Below, one piece after another: positions 8,936 to 18,063 of a stretch of DNA of 64,000 nt. Position 1 is the first letter of the stretch, and each line of letters begins with the position of its first letter. The position numbers and the translations under genes are program-made. Origin of the DNA: Plantibacter sp. ME-Dv--P-122b (lineage in GTDB: Bacteria > Actinomycetota > Actinomycetes > Actinomycetales > Microbacteriaceae); the NCBI RefSeq assembly GCF_030209375.1, contig NZ_JARVSC010000010.1, positions 62,001-126,000 on the forward strand. The letters run 5' to 3'. The notes under the pieces were generated by a model. That model ran no database searches. It had not been told where the DNA came from and was given only the letters and a program-made list of their open reading frames with translations.

Positions 8936-9127
8936 AGCGAGCTGCCGGACACACGGCGGTGTCGCTCGGATGCTGATCGTGTGCGCGGACGTAGCGCCCG
9001 CGCATCTTGGCGCTGATCAGGGCCGTTCGCAACCATTTCCCTCGAACAGGGCACAAAACGGCATCTGGCCGGTATCCTGGGGCCGCTCGAACCTCCGTAG
9101 ATCCGCCTGTTCGAAAGGACCACAGCC

Positions 9128-9538
9128 ATGTCGACTCCTCCTCCCGGTGAATACCCCGGCCAGCCGCCGCAGGCTCCCCAGGCACCGCAGCCCCCGAAGG
9201 ACCAGTACGGCTCGGCTCCCGCATACTCCGGTGGATCCGCTCCGTCCGGCGACGCGACGGCCGGGAAGACGCTCGGCATCGTCGGCCTGATCCTCGCGTT
9301 CCTCGCCCCGCCGATCGGACTCATCCTGAGCATCGTCGCCCTGGTGCAGTCCAAGAACGCGGGTGTCAAGAACACGCTGGCGAAGGTCGGCCTGATCCTG
9401 TCGATCGTCTTCATCGTGCTCGGGATCATCATCACGATCGCCGCCGTCGCGATCGGTGCTGCGGCGTTCAACGAGGCGTGCGCCTCCCTCGGCAGCGGTG
9501 TCCACACTGACGGCACGACCACCATCACCTGCCCGTAA
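9128..9538 (+). CDS. DUF4190-like small membrane protein
   Basis: 136 residues. A Pro/Gln/Ala-rich, disordered N-terminal third is followed by two membrane helices (GIVGLILAFLAPPIGLILSI and LILSIVFIVLGIIITIAAVA) joined by a charged turn with QSKNAG. The layout matches DUF4190-type proteins. A short outside tail has two cysteines. The ribosome site GAAAGGA precedes the ATG. The gene at 9650 is a paralogue with the same central motif, so the two arose by tandem duplication. Role unknown. Confidence 0.7.
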   Translation: MSTPPPGEYPGQPPQAPQAPQPPKDQYGSAPAYSGGSAPSGDATAGKTLGIVGLILAFLAPPIGLILSIVALVQSKNAGVKNTLAKVGLILSIVFIVLGIIITIAAVAIGAAAFNEACASLGSGVHTDGTTTITCP

Positions 9539-9649
9539 GACCGTGACACCCGGGCGATTGGGGAGTTGTCCCCATCGCCTGTCGGGTACCTAACCCACTA
9601 CTGTTGGCACGCGCCCACGGCGCATCTACCATCCTCGAGAGGAACCATC

Positions 9650-9940
9650 ATGACCAACGCACCCCAGTACAACGCCCCGCAGCAGCCTGGCGGCGCCCTG
9701 CCCGCCGACTACCCGGGCAAGACGCTCGGCCTCGTCGGCCTCATCCTCGCGATCGTCGTGCCGCTCGTCGGCCTGATCATCAGCCTCGTCGCGCAGAAGC
9801 AGTCGAAGGACGCCGGCTACCCGAACCAGCTCGCCAAGATCGGTGTCATCATCGGCATCATCCTCGTCGTGCTCGGCATCATCGGCGGCATCTTCTACGC
9901 CGTCGCGCTCGGCTCGGTCATGTCGACCGCCGGCTACTGA
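9650..9940 (+). CDS. DUF4190-like small membrane protein (paralogue)
   Basis: 96 residues from the ATG at 9650, which follows GAGAGGA; an earlier in-frame ATG lacks a ribosome site. Short Gln/Pro-rich head, then PGKTLGLVGLILAI and a second helix GVIIGIILVVLGIIGGIF around the turn QKQSKDAGYPNQLAKIG. The core is clearly related to the preceding gene but the tail with cysteines is absent. A hairpin at 9960-9992 follows as a likely terminator. Confidence 0.7.
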   Translation: MTNAPQYNAPQQPGGALPADYPGKTLGLVGLILAIVVPLVGLIISLVAQKQSKDAGYPNQLAKIGVIIGIILVVLGIIGGIFYAVALGSVMSTAGY

Positions 9941-9959
9941 GTCTCAGCAGTCCCGTCGG

Positions 9960-9992
9960 CAGCGGCCGGTCGCCTTCGGGCACCGGCCGCTG
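9960..9992 (+). terminator. hairpin after the DUF4190-like pair
   Basis: Perfect 11-bp stem CAGCGGCCGGT / ACCGGCCGCTG with an 11-base loop, 19 bases after the stop codon at 9940. There is no clear T-run, so termination strength is uncertain. Confidence 0.5.
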
Positions 9993-10004
9993 TCGCGTTC
10001 CCGC

Positions 10005-10091
10005 GTTCACAATTCAGGAGCACGCCGGTGTGTCGGCAGCGTGCGGTGTGACCAGTGGTGCGACATGCCGGGTCCGTCCTGAGTTGTGAAC
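10005..10091. repeat. family A inverted repeat, copy A1
   Basis: 87-bp element with arms GTTCACAATTCAGGA and TCCTGAGTTGTGAAC (one mismatch). The interior carries CGCCGGTGTGTCGGC and CGACATGCCGGGTCC, the family's inner half-motifs. It lies between convergent genes and is a near copy of A2, 110 bases away. Confidence 0.9.
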
Positions 10092-10114
10092 ACCGGGAAG
10101 GCTCACGTGCGGCT

Positions 10115-10201
10115 GTTCGCAATTCAGGAGCGTGTCGGCGTGTCGGCCGTAAGCGACGCGACTTGGGGCGCGACATGCCAGGGCCGTCCTGAGTTGTGAA
10201 C
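10115..10201. repeat. family A inverted repeat, copy A2
   Basis: 87-bp element with arms GTTCGCAATTCAGGA and TCCTGAGTTGTGAAC (two mismatches), in direct tandem with A1. The right arm ends six bases from the stop codon of the reductase gene at 10208. Confidence 0.9.
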
Positions 10202-10207
10202 GCGGGA

Positions 10208-11224
10208 TCAGGCGCGGACGTCGACGACGATCCGGCCGTGGACCGAGCCTGCGAGGACCCGTTCCGCCGCATCCGTCGCCTCGGCGAGGGAGACCGTCTC
10301 GGTCAGGGTGTCGAGCACGTCGAGGTCGAGCGCGGTGGTCACGCGCTCCCAGGCGGCCTGCCGCAGGGGGAGCGGCGCCTCGACGGAGTTCACACCCGCG
10401 AGCGTGACCCCGCGGAGGATGAACGGCATGACCGACGTCGGGAGGTCGGACCCGCCCGCGAGACCACAGGCGGCGACCGTCCCGCCGTACTCGACCTGCG
10501 ACAGGACCGTCGCGAGCGTCTGACCGCCGACCGAGTCGACGGCTCCCGCCCAGCGCTGGCTGCCGAGTGGGCGGCCGGCCTCGGCGAACTCGGCGCGGTC
10601 GACGATCGACGTCGCTCCGAGCTGCCGCAGGGCATCACCCAGCTCGTCGACCCGCCCGGTCGAGGCGGCGACCTCGAAGCCGGCGGCGGCCAGCAGCGCG
10701 ATCGCGATGCTCCCGACGCCACCACCCGCGCCCGTGACGAGCACGGGAAGACCGCCGACGCGGACGGCGCCGGAGGTCGCGCTGCCGTGCTCCAGTGCGA
10801 GCACGGCCAGGGCCGCGGTGTATCCGGCGGTGCCGATCGCGGCGGCCTGTGCGCTGGAGACGTGGTCGGGGACGCGGACGAGCGCGTCGGACCGCGCCTT
10901 CGCGCGCTCGGAGAGCCCGCCGTACCGGGTCTCGCTCAGGCCGTCGCCGAACAGGGCCACGCGGTCGCCGGCCGTCCAGGCGGGATCGCTCGATTCGGCA
11001 ACGACACCGACGAGGTCGATGCCCGCGACCATCGGGAACGTGCGGACGACGCCCGGCTTCCCGGTGAGGACCAGGGCGTCCTTGTAGTTGATGCTCGAGT
11101 ACTCGACGTCGACGGTGACGGCGGCGTCGGGCAACGCGGCGTCGGGGAGATCACGGAGGTCGACCGTCCGGGTGGGCTTGCCACCCTCATGCTCGACCTG
11201 CTCGACGAGGTATGCGCGGCCCAT
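10208..11224 (-). CDS. YhdH/AcuI-type NADPH-dependent oxidoreductase
   Basis: 338 residues of the zinc-free medium-chain dehydrogenase family, closest in layout to YhdH/YhfP/AcuI acryloyl-CoA reductases. Visible: EYSSINYKDALVLTGKPGVVR near residues 41-61, VAGIDLVGVV, and the nucleotide motif VTGAGGGVGSIAIALL. Starts at ATG 11224 with CAGGAG just upstream. The usual substrate would be acryloyl-CoA or a related enone, with NADPH; nothing nearby proves this, although propionyl-CoA genes lie 10 kb away. The 3' end abuts the two family A repeats. Confidence 0.85.
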   Translation of the reverse strand: MGRAYLVEQVEHEGGKPTRTVDLRDLPDAALPDAAVTVDVEYSSINYKDALVLTGKPGVVRTFPMVAGIDLVGVVAESSDPAWTAGDRVALFGDGLSETRYGGLSERAKARSDALVRVPDHVSSAQAAAIGTAGYTAALAVLALEHGSATSGAVRVGGLPVLVTGAGGGVGSIAIALLAAAGFEVAASTGRVDELGDALRQLGATSIVDRAEFAEAGRPLGSQRWAGAVDSVGGQTLATVLSQVEYGGTVAACGLAGGSDLPTSVMPFILRGVTLAGVNSVEAPLPLRQAAWERVTTALDLDVLDTLTETVSLAEATDAAERVLAGSVHGRIVVDVRA

Positions 11225-11325
11225 GGTGCTCCTGTCTCCGGTGCGGTGACCGGTCGGTGGCTGTCCGTCGAGCCTACGCCTCCCCGCCGAGGGGCTGCCG
11301 GCTCGAGCCATCGCGCACACCGTGC

Positions 11326-12150
11326 CTAGGTGACGTCGCGGCGCCAGGTCGTGGCGTAGCCGATGAGTGCGACGACGACCCCGATGCCGAGGAGGACGAG
11401 TCCGCCCTGCCACCAGGTCAGCGCGTCCTGCTGAGCGGACATCATCGAGTAGAAGCTCGGTCCGACGAGGGCGTCCGTCGCAGCACCCGGCAGGAACCGG
11501 CCGATGGAGGCGGTGACCTCCGAGAAGGAGGAGGCGAGGCGCAGCAGCGGCTCGACGAACTGCGTGAAGGCCAGCACGACGATGATCGCGCCCACCTGGC
11601 TCGGCAGGACCGCACCGAGGCCGACGCCGATCGCGCCCCACAGGGCCATCGCGAGCACCGCACGGCCGATGAGCGCCCAGGTGTCGGGATCCGTCAGCAG
11701 GGGATCGATGCCGCTGATCGCCAGGGCGCCGCCGCCGAGACCGACGGATGCCGCCAGCGCGATCACGCCGTACAGCGCGCCGACTCCGGTCAGCGCCAGG
11801 ACCTTGCCGACGAGGACGTGGCCGCGGTTCGGGTTCGCGAGGAACGTGGGCGTCAGGCTCTGATGCCGGAACTCGCCGGTCGTGGCGAGCGCACCGAGCA
11901 GGACGGGGAAGACGTACCCGATGCTCGTCGCGAAGCCGTAGATGAGACCGGGTTGGGTGAGCATCTCGCTCGTCGCCTGCGCCCCGGCGCCGCTGGACTC
12001 GGCCGCGCCCGGGATGTTGGCGAAGAGGAGCGCCGCGCCGGCCGCGGCGAACCCGACGTACACGAACAGGATGAGTGCGAGCCCCCACCACACGCGGGTG
12101 GTGGACACCTTGAGGAACTCGGAGCGGATGGCTGCCAGAAGTGAGGTCAT
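11326..12150 (-). CDS. ABC-2 type transporter permease
   Basis: 274 residues with about six membrane helices and a large external loop after the first helix, the pattern of ABC-2 permeases paired with a single ATPase. The start ATG overlaps the stop of the ATPase gene by four bases, so the two form a coupled operon. Probably an exporter; drug or bacitracin-type resistance transporters have this architecture, but the substrate cannot be read from sequence. Confidence 0.85.
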   Translation of the reverse strand: MTSLLAAIRSEFLKVSTTRVWWGLALILFVYVGFAAAGAALLFANIPGAAESSGAGAQATSEMLTQPGLIYGFATSIGYVFPVLLGALATTGEFRHQSLTPTFLANPNRGHVLVGKVLALTGVGALYGVIALAASVGLGGGALAISGIDPLLTDPDTWALIGRAVLAMALWGAIGVGLGAVLPSQVGAIIVVLAFTQFVEPLLRLASSFSEVTASIGRFLPGAATDALVGPSFYSMMSAQQDALTWWQGGLVLLGIGVVVALIGYATTWRRDVT

Positions 12151-13052
12151 GCGTGGTCCTCCCCGCCGCTGACGAGCGCGAGGAACGAATCCTCGAGCCC
12201 CGATCGATGCCGCGACAACGCACTGAGCGGAATGCCGGCGGCGAGCGCGACCCGGCCGATGTCGATCGCCTCCACGTCATGCACGACGAGCCCTGAGCGG
12301 GCCTGGTCGTAGGTGTACCCCGCGGCGGTCAGCGCGGTGGCGAGCCGCTCGTGCTCCGGGGAGTTCACGACGACGCGGAGGGTGTCGGCGGCGTCGAGGC
12401 TTGCGAGCGTGCCGACGTGCGCGAGTCGCCCCTTCGCGATGATCACGACCTCGTCGACGGACTGCTGCACCTCGCTGAGCAGGTGCGAGCTGATGAGGAC
12501 GGTCCGACCTTCGGCCGCGAGCGCGGTGAGGAAGCCGCGGATCCACTTGATCCCCTCGGGGTCGAGCCCGTTGATCGGTTCGTCGAGGACGAGCACGCCG
12601 GGGTCGCCGAGGAGGGCGGTCGCGAGGCCGAGCCGTTGTCGCATGCCGAGCGAGTACCCGGCGACGCGTCGATCCGCGACCTCGAGCAGCCCGACCTGCG
12701 CGAGCACGACGTCCACCCGGCTCGCCGGCAGCCGCGCTGCCGAGGCGTGCACGCGCAGGTGGTTGCGGGCGGTGCGGCCGGGGACGAAGCTCGCCGCCTC
12801 GAGAGCCGCTCCGACGGTCGCTGCTGGGACCGGCAGCTTGGCGTACGGAACCCCGCCGAACGTCGCGCTCCCGGACGTCGGTTGCACGAGACCGAGCAGC
12901 ATGCGCAGGGTCGTCGTCTTCCCGGCGCCGTTCGGGCCGAGGAAACCGGTGACCTTGCCCGGTTCCACGTGGAACGTCAGGTCGTCGACCGCCTGCACCG
13001 CCCCGAAGGATTTCGAGAGTCCGTCGAACTCGATCGTCACGCCAGCGGTCAT
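12147..13052 (-). CDS. ABC transporter ATP-binding protein
   Basis: 301 residues. Walker A GPNGAGKTT, signature YSLGMRQRLGLA, Walker B VLVLDEPINGLD followed by the H-loop region SSHLLSEV. The last 80 residues form the accessory domain common in BcrA/CcmA-type export ATPases. The ribosome site GGGAGG precedes ATG 13052. Works with the permease encoded next to it. Confidence 0.9.
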   Translation of the reverse strand: MTAGVTIEFDGLSKSFGAVQAVDDLTFHVEPGKVTGFLGPNGAGKTTTLRMLLGLVQPTSGSATFGGVPYAKLPVPAATVGAALEAASFVPGRTARNHLRVHASAARLPASRVDVVLAQVGLLEVADRRVAGYSLGMRQRLGLATALLGDPGVLVLDEPINGLDPEGIKWIRGFLTALAAEGRTVLISSHLLSEVQQSVDEVVIIAKGRLAHVGTLASLDAADTLRVVVNSPEHERLATALTAAGYTYDQARSGLVVHDVEAIDIGRVALAAGIPLSALSRHRSGLEDSFLALVSGGEDHA

Positions 13053-13169
13053 CCGGTGCCTCCCCAGGGGCGCGGCCGGATCCGCGCCTCGTCCTGCAAC
13101 GCTATCGGGGCCGACACCGGTTGCGCATCGGCCGTTCGGGGGAGATCCAGAGAAGAGACCTGTGGCCCC

Positions 13170-13233
13170 GTCTCAGGAGATGCCGGGCGTGGCGGGCCGG
13201 CATCGGGGCGACGCGCCGCACCTCTCCTGAGAC
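13170..13233. repeat. family A inverted repeat, short form, copy A3
   Basis: 64-bp element with 10-bp perfect arms GTCTCAGGAG and CTCCTGAGAC. It lacks the CAAC/GTTG extension of other copies but keeps TCAGGA/TCCTGA and the inner GACGCGCCG. The right arm ends 32 bases from the ldh stop codon. Confidence 0.75.
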
Positions 13234-13265
13234 AGGGACGGTGGAGCCGAGGACGAGGCCGGCGG

Positions 13266-14219
13266 CTACAGCCCGAGCGAGTCGAGCGACGCGCGGACGG
13301 CGGCGGCCGAGTCGGCGAACTGCTGTTCCTCGCGCGGTGACATCGCGACCTCGACCACCGAGCGGACGCCCGAGCGGTCGACGATGCTCGGCACCGACAG
13401 GGCGACGCCGCTGACGCCGTGATACCCGTCGAGCACGGTGCTCACCGGCAGGATCGCGTGCTCGTCGCCGAGGATGGCCTCGACGATGCGTGCCCCGGAG
13501 AGGCCGATCGCGTAGTTGGTCGCGCCCTTGCCCTCGATGACGCGATAGGCGGCCGTCCGGACGTCGGTCGCGATCTCGTCCAGCTGCTGCTCCGTGAAGC
13601 GCGAGCCGTCGGGCAGCTCCCAGTCGAGGATCGGGACGGGGCCGATGGTCGCCTGCGACCACAGCGGCAGTTCGCTGTCGCCGTGCTCACCGACGATGAC
13701 CGCGTGCACCGCCGAGGTCGCGACACCCGCACGCTCGGCGAGCAACCACCGCAGCCGGGAGGTGTCGAGGACGGTGCCGGAGGAGAAGACGCGTTCGCGC
13801 GGCAGTCCCGTGATCTGCTGGGCGGCGACGGTGAGGACGTCGCACGGGTTCGTGACGAGCATGTAGACGGCGTCCGGTGCATGCTCGACGAGTTTCGGGA
13901 GCAGCTGCTCGAGGATGCGGATGTTCGTGCCCGCGAGGTCGAGTCGGGTCTGGCCGGGTTCCTGCTTCGCGCCGGCCGTGATCACGACGACGTCCGCATC
14001 GGCGACGACCGAGATGTCGTCACCGCCCGTGATGCTGCTCGACCCGGTGAACTGCGTCCCGTGGGCGAGGTCGAGCACCTCGGCCGAGGCCCGCTTGCCG
14101 TCGATGTCGTACAGCGCCACCCGCCGGGCGCTGCCGCGGATGAGCGAGGCGTAGGCGAGGGACGAACCGACGCTCCCCGCCCCGATGATGGCCAGTTTCG
14201 ACTTCGTGCGAGCACCCAT
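13266..14219 (-). CDS. ldh: L-lactate dehydrogenase (NAD)
   Basis: 317 residues; starts at ATG 14219 with CAAGAT at -12 to -7, probably leaderless. Interconverts pyruvate and L-lactate. NAD motif IGAGSVGSS at 12-20; Gln86 in AKQEPGQTR marks lactate rather than malate specificity; substrate Arg92; Asp152 and Arg155 in LDTSR; catalytic His179 in GEHGDSE. Normal length. Together with lldD at 40782 the cell has a fermentative and a respiratory lactate enzyme. Confidence 0.93.
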   Translation of the reverse strand: MGARTKSKLAIIGAGSVGSSLAYASLIRGSARRVALYDIDGKRASAEVLDLAHGTQFTGSSSITGGDDISVVADADVVVITAGAKQEPGQTRLDLAGTNIRILEQLLPKLVEHAPDAVYMLVTNPCDVLTVAAQQITGLPRERVFSSGTVLDTSRLRWLLAERAGVATSAVHAVIVGEHGDSELPLWSQATIGPVPILDWELPDGSRFTEQQLDEIATDVRTAAYRVIEGKGATNYAIGLSGARIVEAILGDEHAILPVSTVLDGYHGVSGVALSVPSIVDRSGVRSVVEVAMSPREEQQFADSAAAVRASLDSLGL

Positions 14220-14301
14220 GGCTCCATCTTGGCAGGGGCGGATGTGCGCGGTCAGGGCGCGGCACGACGGGTGTCGGGTTGTCTCGATGTCGAGGTATCC
14301 G

Positions 14302-14419
14302 CCCTTCGACAGACTCAGGGACCGAGTCGTCCCCTTCAACGCTTCGACAAGCTCAGTGACCGGACCGCCGCCACCATCGGTCACTGAACCACCCCCTCCG
14401 GTCACTGAGCTTGTCGAAG
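14302..14419. repeat. family C repeat cluster C1-C3 with perfect inverted pair
   Basis: Three copies of the TTCGACAAGCTCAGGGACC-type repeat. C1 at 14302-14324 is a diverged direct copy. C2 (14342-14364) and C3 (14397-14419) are a perfect 23-bp inverted pair around a 32-base spacer that itself contains a partial copy (GGTCACTGAACC). C3 overlaps the 3' end of the SRPBCC gene. Confidence 0.9.
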
Positions 14420-14875
14420 TGCCTCCGCCAACCACCGGTTCCGCGACTCGATGAGCCGTCGCAGGTGCCGGGTGAGCGCGACGTGCTCGGCCACGACGCC
14501 GAGCGGACCGAACGGCGCCGCGAACGTGACGTCGTCGAGCATGATGGTCCGTGCCGTCCCCATCGTGCGCTCCAGCGGTTCGAAGAGGTGGACGTGGCGG
14601 AACGTCCGGAACGGACCGGACACCTGCTCATCGGTGAACCGGTGGGGTTCCTCGAAGGCGGTGATCCGACTCGTCATCGTCCACGGCACGCCGAAGTGCC
14701 GCGCCCGCCAGGTGACCGACTCGCCCAGCCCGATCAGGCCGGAGGTCACGCCGCCGACCGCCCGTTCTCCGGTGTCCGCCATCGAGCCGAGGTGGGCGTC
14801 GATCGACCGCGAGAGGTCGAAGACCTGCTGCATCGTCCCGGCGAGCTCGGTGCGGAGGCGGAAGTGGGCGGTCAT
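14402..14875 (-). CDS. SRPBCC family protein (polyketide cyclase/dehydrase-like)
   Basis: 157 residues of the START/SRPBCC ligand-binding fold. The pattern matches small SRPBCC proteins: an N-terminal strand [21 protein letters not shown], a central [21 protein letters not shown] and a C-terminal long helix. It starts 12 bases after the trhO stop without its own promoter, so it is probably co-transcribed with trhO. The last five residues (LRQAQ) and the stop codon are supplied by the family C repeat, so the native C-terminus may have been replaced. Ligand unknown. Confidence 0.75.
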   Translation of the reverse strand: MTAHFRLRTELAGTMQQVFDLSRSIDAHLGSMADTGERAVGGVTSGLIGLGESVTWRARHFGVPWTMTSRITAFEEPHRFTDEQVSGPFRTFRHVHLFEPLERTMGTARTIMLDDVTFAAPFGPLGVVAEHVALTRHLRRLIESRNRWLAEALRQAQ

Positions 14876-14887
14876 GACGGTGGCGGC

Positions 14888-15871
14888 TCAGGCGGGCTGG
14901 CCGGTGCGCGCGTCGGTGGAGGCGTCAGCCCCAGCGTGCACGGCGCATCGCGGGCCGCCATCGGGCCCGTCCGCGTGCGCCTCGCACACGACCAACTGCG
15001 TCTTGCAGGAGGGGTCGGCGCAGTTCTGCAGGTGCTTCGTCGACGCGTCGCAGACGACGCAGTGCCCGATGACGGCCGCGTGATCACTGAACTCGAGCGA
15101 GCCCCGCTTGTCGAAGACGTACAGGGAGCCCTCCCACAGGCCGTCGTCGCCGAACTGCTCGCCGTACCGGACGATACCGCCGTCGAGCTGGTACACCTCG
15201 CCGAACCCTCGCGATCGCATGAGTCCCGAGAGCACCTCACAGCGGATGCCGCCCGTGCAGTAGGTGACGACCGGCTTGTCCTTGAGGTGGTCGTACTTCC
15301 CGCTGTCGAGTTCGGCGACGAAGTCCCTGGTGGTCGCGACGTCGGGGACGACCGCGCCGGCGAACCGTCCGATCTCGGCCTCGAACGCGTTCCGGCCGTC
15401 GAAGAACACGACGTCATCACCGCGCTCCGCGACGAGCTCGTGCAGTTCCGTCGGCTGCAGGTGCACCCCGCCGCCGGTGACGCCGTGTTCGTCCACCACG
15501 AGCTCACCGGGCGCGCCGAAGGACACGATCTCCTCGCGCACCTTCACGCTGAGCTTCGGGAAGTCGCTGCTCCGGCGCCAGGGCGCGGGCCGGTGCCTGG
15601 CCGTACGCACGGGGTCGTCCTCGTCGAAGCCGGAGCCGTCGCTCCACTTCACGTCGAGATCGCGGAACGCGGGGTGCTCCTTCGTCTTCCGGACGTAGAG
15701 CTTGCAGGCGTCGAGCTCGCCGCCGACGGTGCCGTTGATGCCGTCCTTCGAGATGAGGATGCGGCCACGGAGACCGAGCGACTCGCAGAGGTCGCGCTGC
15801 CACAGCCGGATCGCCTCCGGGTCCGCCAGAGGAGCGAACGCGTAGTACAGGAGGATCTTCGGGTCGGCCAC
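14888..15871 (-). CDS. trhO: tRNA uridine(34) hydroxylase, rhodanese family
   Basis: 327 residues from GTG 15871 with TACGAT at -12 to -7. TrhO/YceA makes 5-hydroxyuridine at the wobble position of certain tRNAs. Visible: an N-terminal acylphosphatase-like domain with [13 protein letters not shown], then a rhodanese domain with catalytic Cys205 in CTGGIRCE and a second Cys211. A C-terminal cysteine-rich segment follows ([20 protein letters not shown]), as in long TrhO proteins. Length is as expected. First gene of a two-gene transcript with the SRPBCC protein. Confidence 0.9.
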   Translation of the reverse strand: MADPKILLYYAFAPLADPEAIRLWQRDLCESLGLRGRILISKDGINGTVGGELDACKLYVRKTKEHPAFRDLDVKWSDGSGFDEDDPVRTARHRPAPWRRSSDFPKLSVKVREEIVSFGAPGELVVDEHGVTGGGVHLQPTELHELVAERGDDVVFFDGRNAFEAEIGRFAGAVVPDVATTRDFVAELDSGKYDHLKDKPVVTYCTGGIRCEVLSGLMRSRGFGEVYQLDGGIVRYGEQFGDDGLWEGSLYVFDKRGSLEFSDHAAVIGHCVVCDASTKHLQNCADPSCKTQLVVCEAHADGPDGGPRCAVHAGADASTDARTGQPA

Positions 15872-15877
15872 CGCTCA

Positions 15878-15883
15878 ATCGTA
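15878..15883 (-). promoter_or_regulatory. -10 box of trhO (leaderless)
   Basis: TACGAT on the minus strand at -12 to -7 from the GTG at 15871. Confidence 0.55.
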
Positions 15884-15932
15884 CGTGGCGCCGACCGCGG
15901 ATCGTCGGGCCGGTCCAGCGGACACGGACGTT

Positions 15933-15956
15933 CCGGTCCCTCGCTTGTCGAAGGGC
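15933..15956. repeat. family C repeat, copy C4
   Basis: CCGGTCCCTCGCTTGTCGAA and following GGGC: a single copy with a short deletion (CTCGC for CTGAGC) between the divergent genes trhO and the thiolase. Confidence 0.8.
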
Positions 15957-16021
15957 CACAACCGCCGCCGTCCGCGCAGGCGCCAGGCCTAGGGTGGACG
16001 CAGACCTCGAAGGAGATGGCT

Positions 16022-17203
16022 ATGCGCACTGCAGTGATCGTCGACGCGATCCGGACACCGTCCGGCCGGGGCAAACCGGGCGGTGCGCTGAACGCCGTGC
16101 ACCCGACGGACCTCCTCGCCGGCACGATCCGTGCGCTCGTGGAGCGGACCGGCATCGATCCCGCGGTGGTCGAGGACGTCTACGCAGGCTGCGTCACCCA
16201 GTCCGGCGAGCAGGGACAGAACATCGCGCGGAACGCGGCGCTCGCCGCAGGCCTCCCGCAGGAGACCCCCGGCACCACCATCGACCGGCAGTGCGGCTCC
16301 AGCCAGCAGGCCACCACCTTCGCCGCGCAGAGCGTCATGTCGGCGGGCAACGACGTCATCATCGCCTGCGGTGTCGAGTCGATGAGTCGAGCGCCGATGG
16401 GGTCCAACGTGCAGGGCGCAGACCCGTTCGGGTCCGCCCTCCGCGCTCGCTTCCCCGAGGGCCTCGTCGGCCAGGGCGTCTCCGCCGAACTCATCGCCGC
16501 CCGCTGGAACCTCAGCCGCGACGAACTCGACGCCTTCGCCGCCCGCTCCCACGAGCGCGCCGCAGCGACCTGGGCGTCCGGCGGCTTCGATGGCGAGGTC
16601 GTCGCCGTCACCCTCCCGGACGGCTCCGTCGTCACGACCGATGAGACGGTCCGAGCGGGAACGACCCCCGAGGCGCTCGCCGGACTCCCCGCCGTCTTCC
16701 GCGACGAGCGGCTCGCGGCGCGCTTCCCCGAGATCGCCTGGCGGATCACCCCGGGGAACGCCTCGCCACTCACCGACGGCGCGTCCGCAGCGCTCATCAT
16801 GAGCGAGGTCCGGGCGCTCGAGCTGGGGCTCACGCCGCGTGCGCGTTTCGTCTCCTTCGCCGCGGTCGGGAGTGACCCGATCGAGATGCTCACCGGGATC
16901 CTCCCCGCCACCCGCCGCATCCTCGAGCGCAGCGGGCTCGACATCGACGACATCGACGCCTTCGAGGTCAACGAGGCGTTCGCCTCCGTCCCGCTCGCGT
17001 GGCAACGCGAGTTCGGGGTCGACGACGACCGGCTCAACCCGCGCGGCGGCGCGATCGCCCTCGGCCACCCGCTCGGCGCCTCCGGGACGAAGCTCCTCGC
17101 CACGCTCCTCGGCCAGCTCGAGGCGACCGGCGGCCGCTACGGTCTGCAGACGATGTGCGAGGGCGGCGGCATGGCCAACGCGACGATCATCGAGCGCCTC
17201 TGA
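16022..17203 (+). CDS. acetyl-CoA acyltransferase (thiolase)
   Basis: 393 residues; ATG 16022 is 7 bases after GAAGGAG, a better fit than the ATG six bases earlier. Cleaves 3-ketoacyl-CoA with CoA, releasing acetyl-CoA. Nucleophile Cys91 in DRQCGSSQQA, His349 in GHPLGASGT and Cys379 in CEGGGMANA are all present. It heads a run of four genes (thiolase, SDR, hydratase/isomerase, SDR) that looks like one catabolic operon. A degradative role is favoured by the neighbours and by the methylcitrate genes downstream; chain length cannot be read. Confidence 0.9.
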   Translation: MRTAVIVDAIRTPSGRGKPGGALNAVHPTDLLAGTIRALVERTGIDPAVVEDVYAGCVTQSGEQGQNIARNAALAAGLPQETPGTTIDRQCGSSQQATTFAAQSVMSAGNDVIIACGVESMSRAPMGSNVQGADPFGSALRARFPEGLVGQGVSAELIAARWNLSRDELDAFAARSHERAAATWASGGFDGEVVAVTLPDGSVVTTDETVRAGTTPEALAGLPAVFRDERLAARFPEIAWRITPGNASPLTDGASAALIMSEVRALELGLTPRARFVSFAAVGSDPIEMLTGILPATRRILERSGLDIDDIDAFEVNEAFASVPLAWQREFGVDDDRLNPRGGAIALGHPLGASGTKLLATLLGQLEATGGRYGLQTMCEGGGMANATIIERL

Positions 17204-17234
17204 TGGGCGACCACCACGTGAAGGGAACCACCAC

Positions 17235-18014
17235 ATGGATGTGACCGGCAGTTCGGCGATCGTCACCGGCGGTGCCTCGGGACTCGGATTCGCGACCGCG
17301 ACGCGACTGGCGGGCGCCGGTGCGCGCGTCGTGCTCGTCGACCTCCCCGGGTCACCCGGGGCGGAGCGGGCCGAGGAGCTCGGCGGGTTCGCGACCTTCG
17401 TGCCCGCCGACGTCACCGACGGCGAGCAGGTGCAGGCGGCGGTCGAAGCGGCGGTGTCGCGTGGCCCCCTGCGGGTCGTCGTGAACTGCGCCGGCATCGC
17501 GCCACCGGCGAAGGTGCTCGGCCGCGACGGCCCGGCGGACCTCGGGGCCTTCGAACGCGTCCTGCGCGTCAACGTCCTCGGCACCTTCAATGTCATCCGG
17601 CTCACCGCCGACGCGATGCAGCACAATGATCCGGACGGCGACCCAGTCGACGGCGCCGGGGACCGCGGCGTCATCGTCAACACCGCGTCCGTCGCCGCCT
17701 TCGACGGACAGATCGGCCAGCCCGCCTACGCCGCGTCCAAGGGTGCGGTGCATTCGATGACGCTGCCGATCGCCCGCGAGCTGGCGCGCTTCGGGATCCG
17801 GGTCGTGACGATCGCGCCCGGCATCATGGAGACGCCCATGCTCGCCGGGCTGCCCGAGGCGGCGCAGGAATCGCTCGGGCACCAGGTGCCCTACCCGGCC
17901 CGCCTCGGCCGTCCCGACGAGTACGCCGCGCTCGCGCTGCACATCGTCGAGAACGGCTACCTCAACGGTGAGACGATCCGCCTCGACGGCGCGATCCGGA
18001 TGGCGCCGAAATGA
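17235..18014 (+). CDS. SDR 3-hydroxyacyl-CoA dehydrogenase (type II-like)
   Basis: 259 residues. Cofactor motif TGGASGLG at 11-18, Asp37 in LVDLPG indicating NAD preference, NCAG at 84-87, and the catalytic set Ser152, Tyr165, Lys169 (YAASK). The C-terminal ending NGETIRLDGAIRMAPK is typical of 17-beta-HSD10/type II 3-hydroxyacyl-CoA dehydrogenases, which oxidise short and branched 3-hydroxyacyl-CoA. It starts 31 bases after the thiolase, consistent with its supplying the thiolase substrate. Confidence 0.85.
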   Translation: MDVTGSSAIVTGGASGLGFATATRLAGAGARVVLVDLPGSPGAERAEELGGFATFVPADVTDGEQVQAAVEAAVSRGPLRVVVNCAGIAPPAKVLGRDGPADLGAFERVLRVNVLGTFNVIRLTADAMQHNDPDGDPVDGAGDRGVIVNTASVAAFDGQIGQPAYAASKGAVHSMTLPIARELARFGIRVVTIAPGIMETPMLAGLPEAAQESLGHQVPYPARLGRPDEYAALALHIVENGYLNGETIRLDGAIRMAPK

Positions 18015-18063
18015 CCGGCGCTCCGATGCCGACGAACCCATCCACCGACCAGGGAGTCACTCC

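Noticed and set aside
14411-16015. Long open frame continuous with the thiolase
   Set aside because: It is antisense to the SRPBCC and trhO genes, lacks family features, and the thiolase has a clear ribosome site at 16009-16014.
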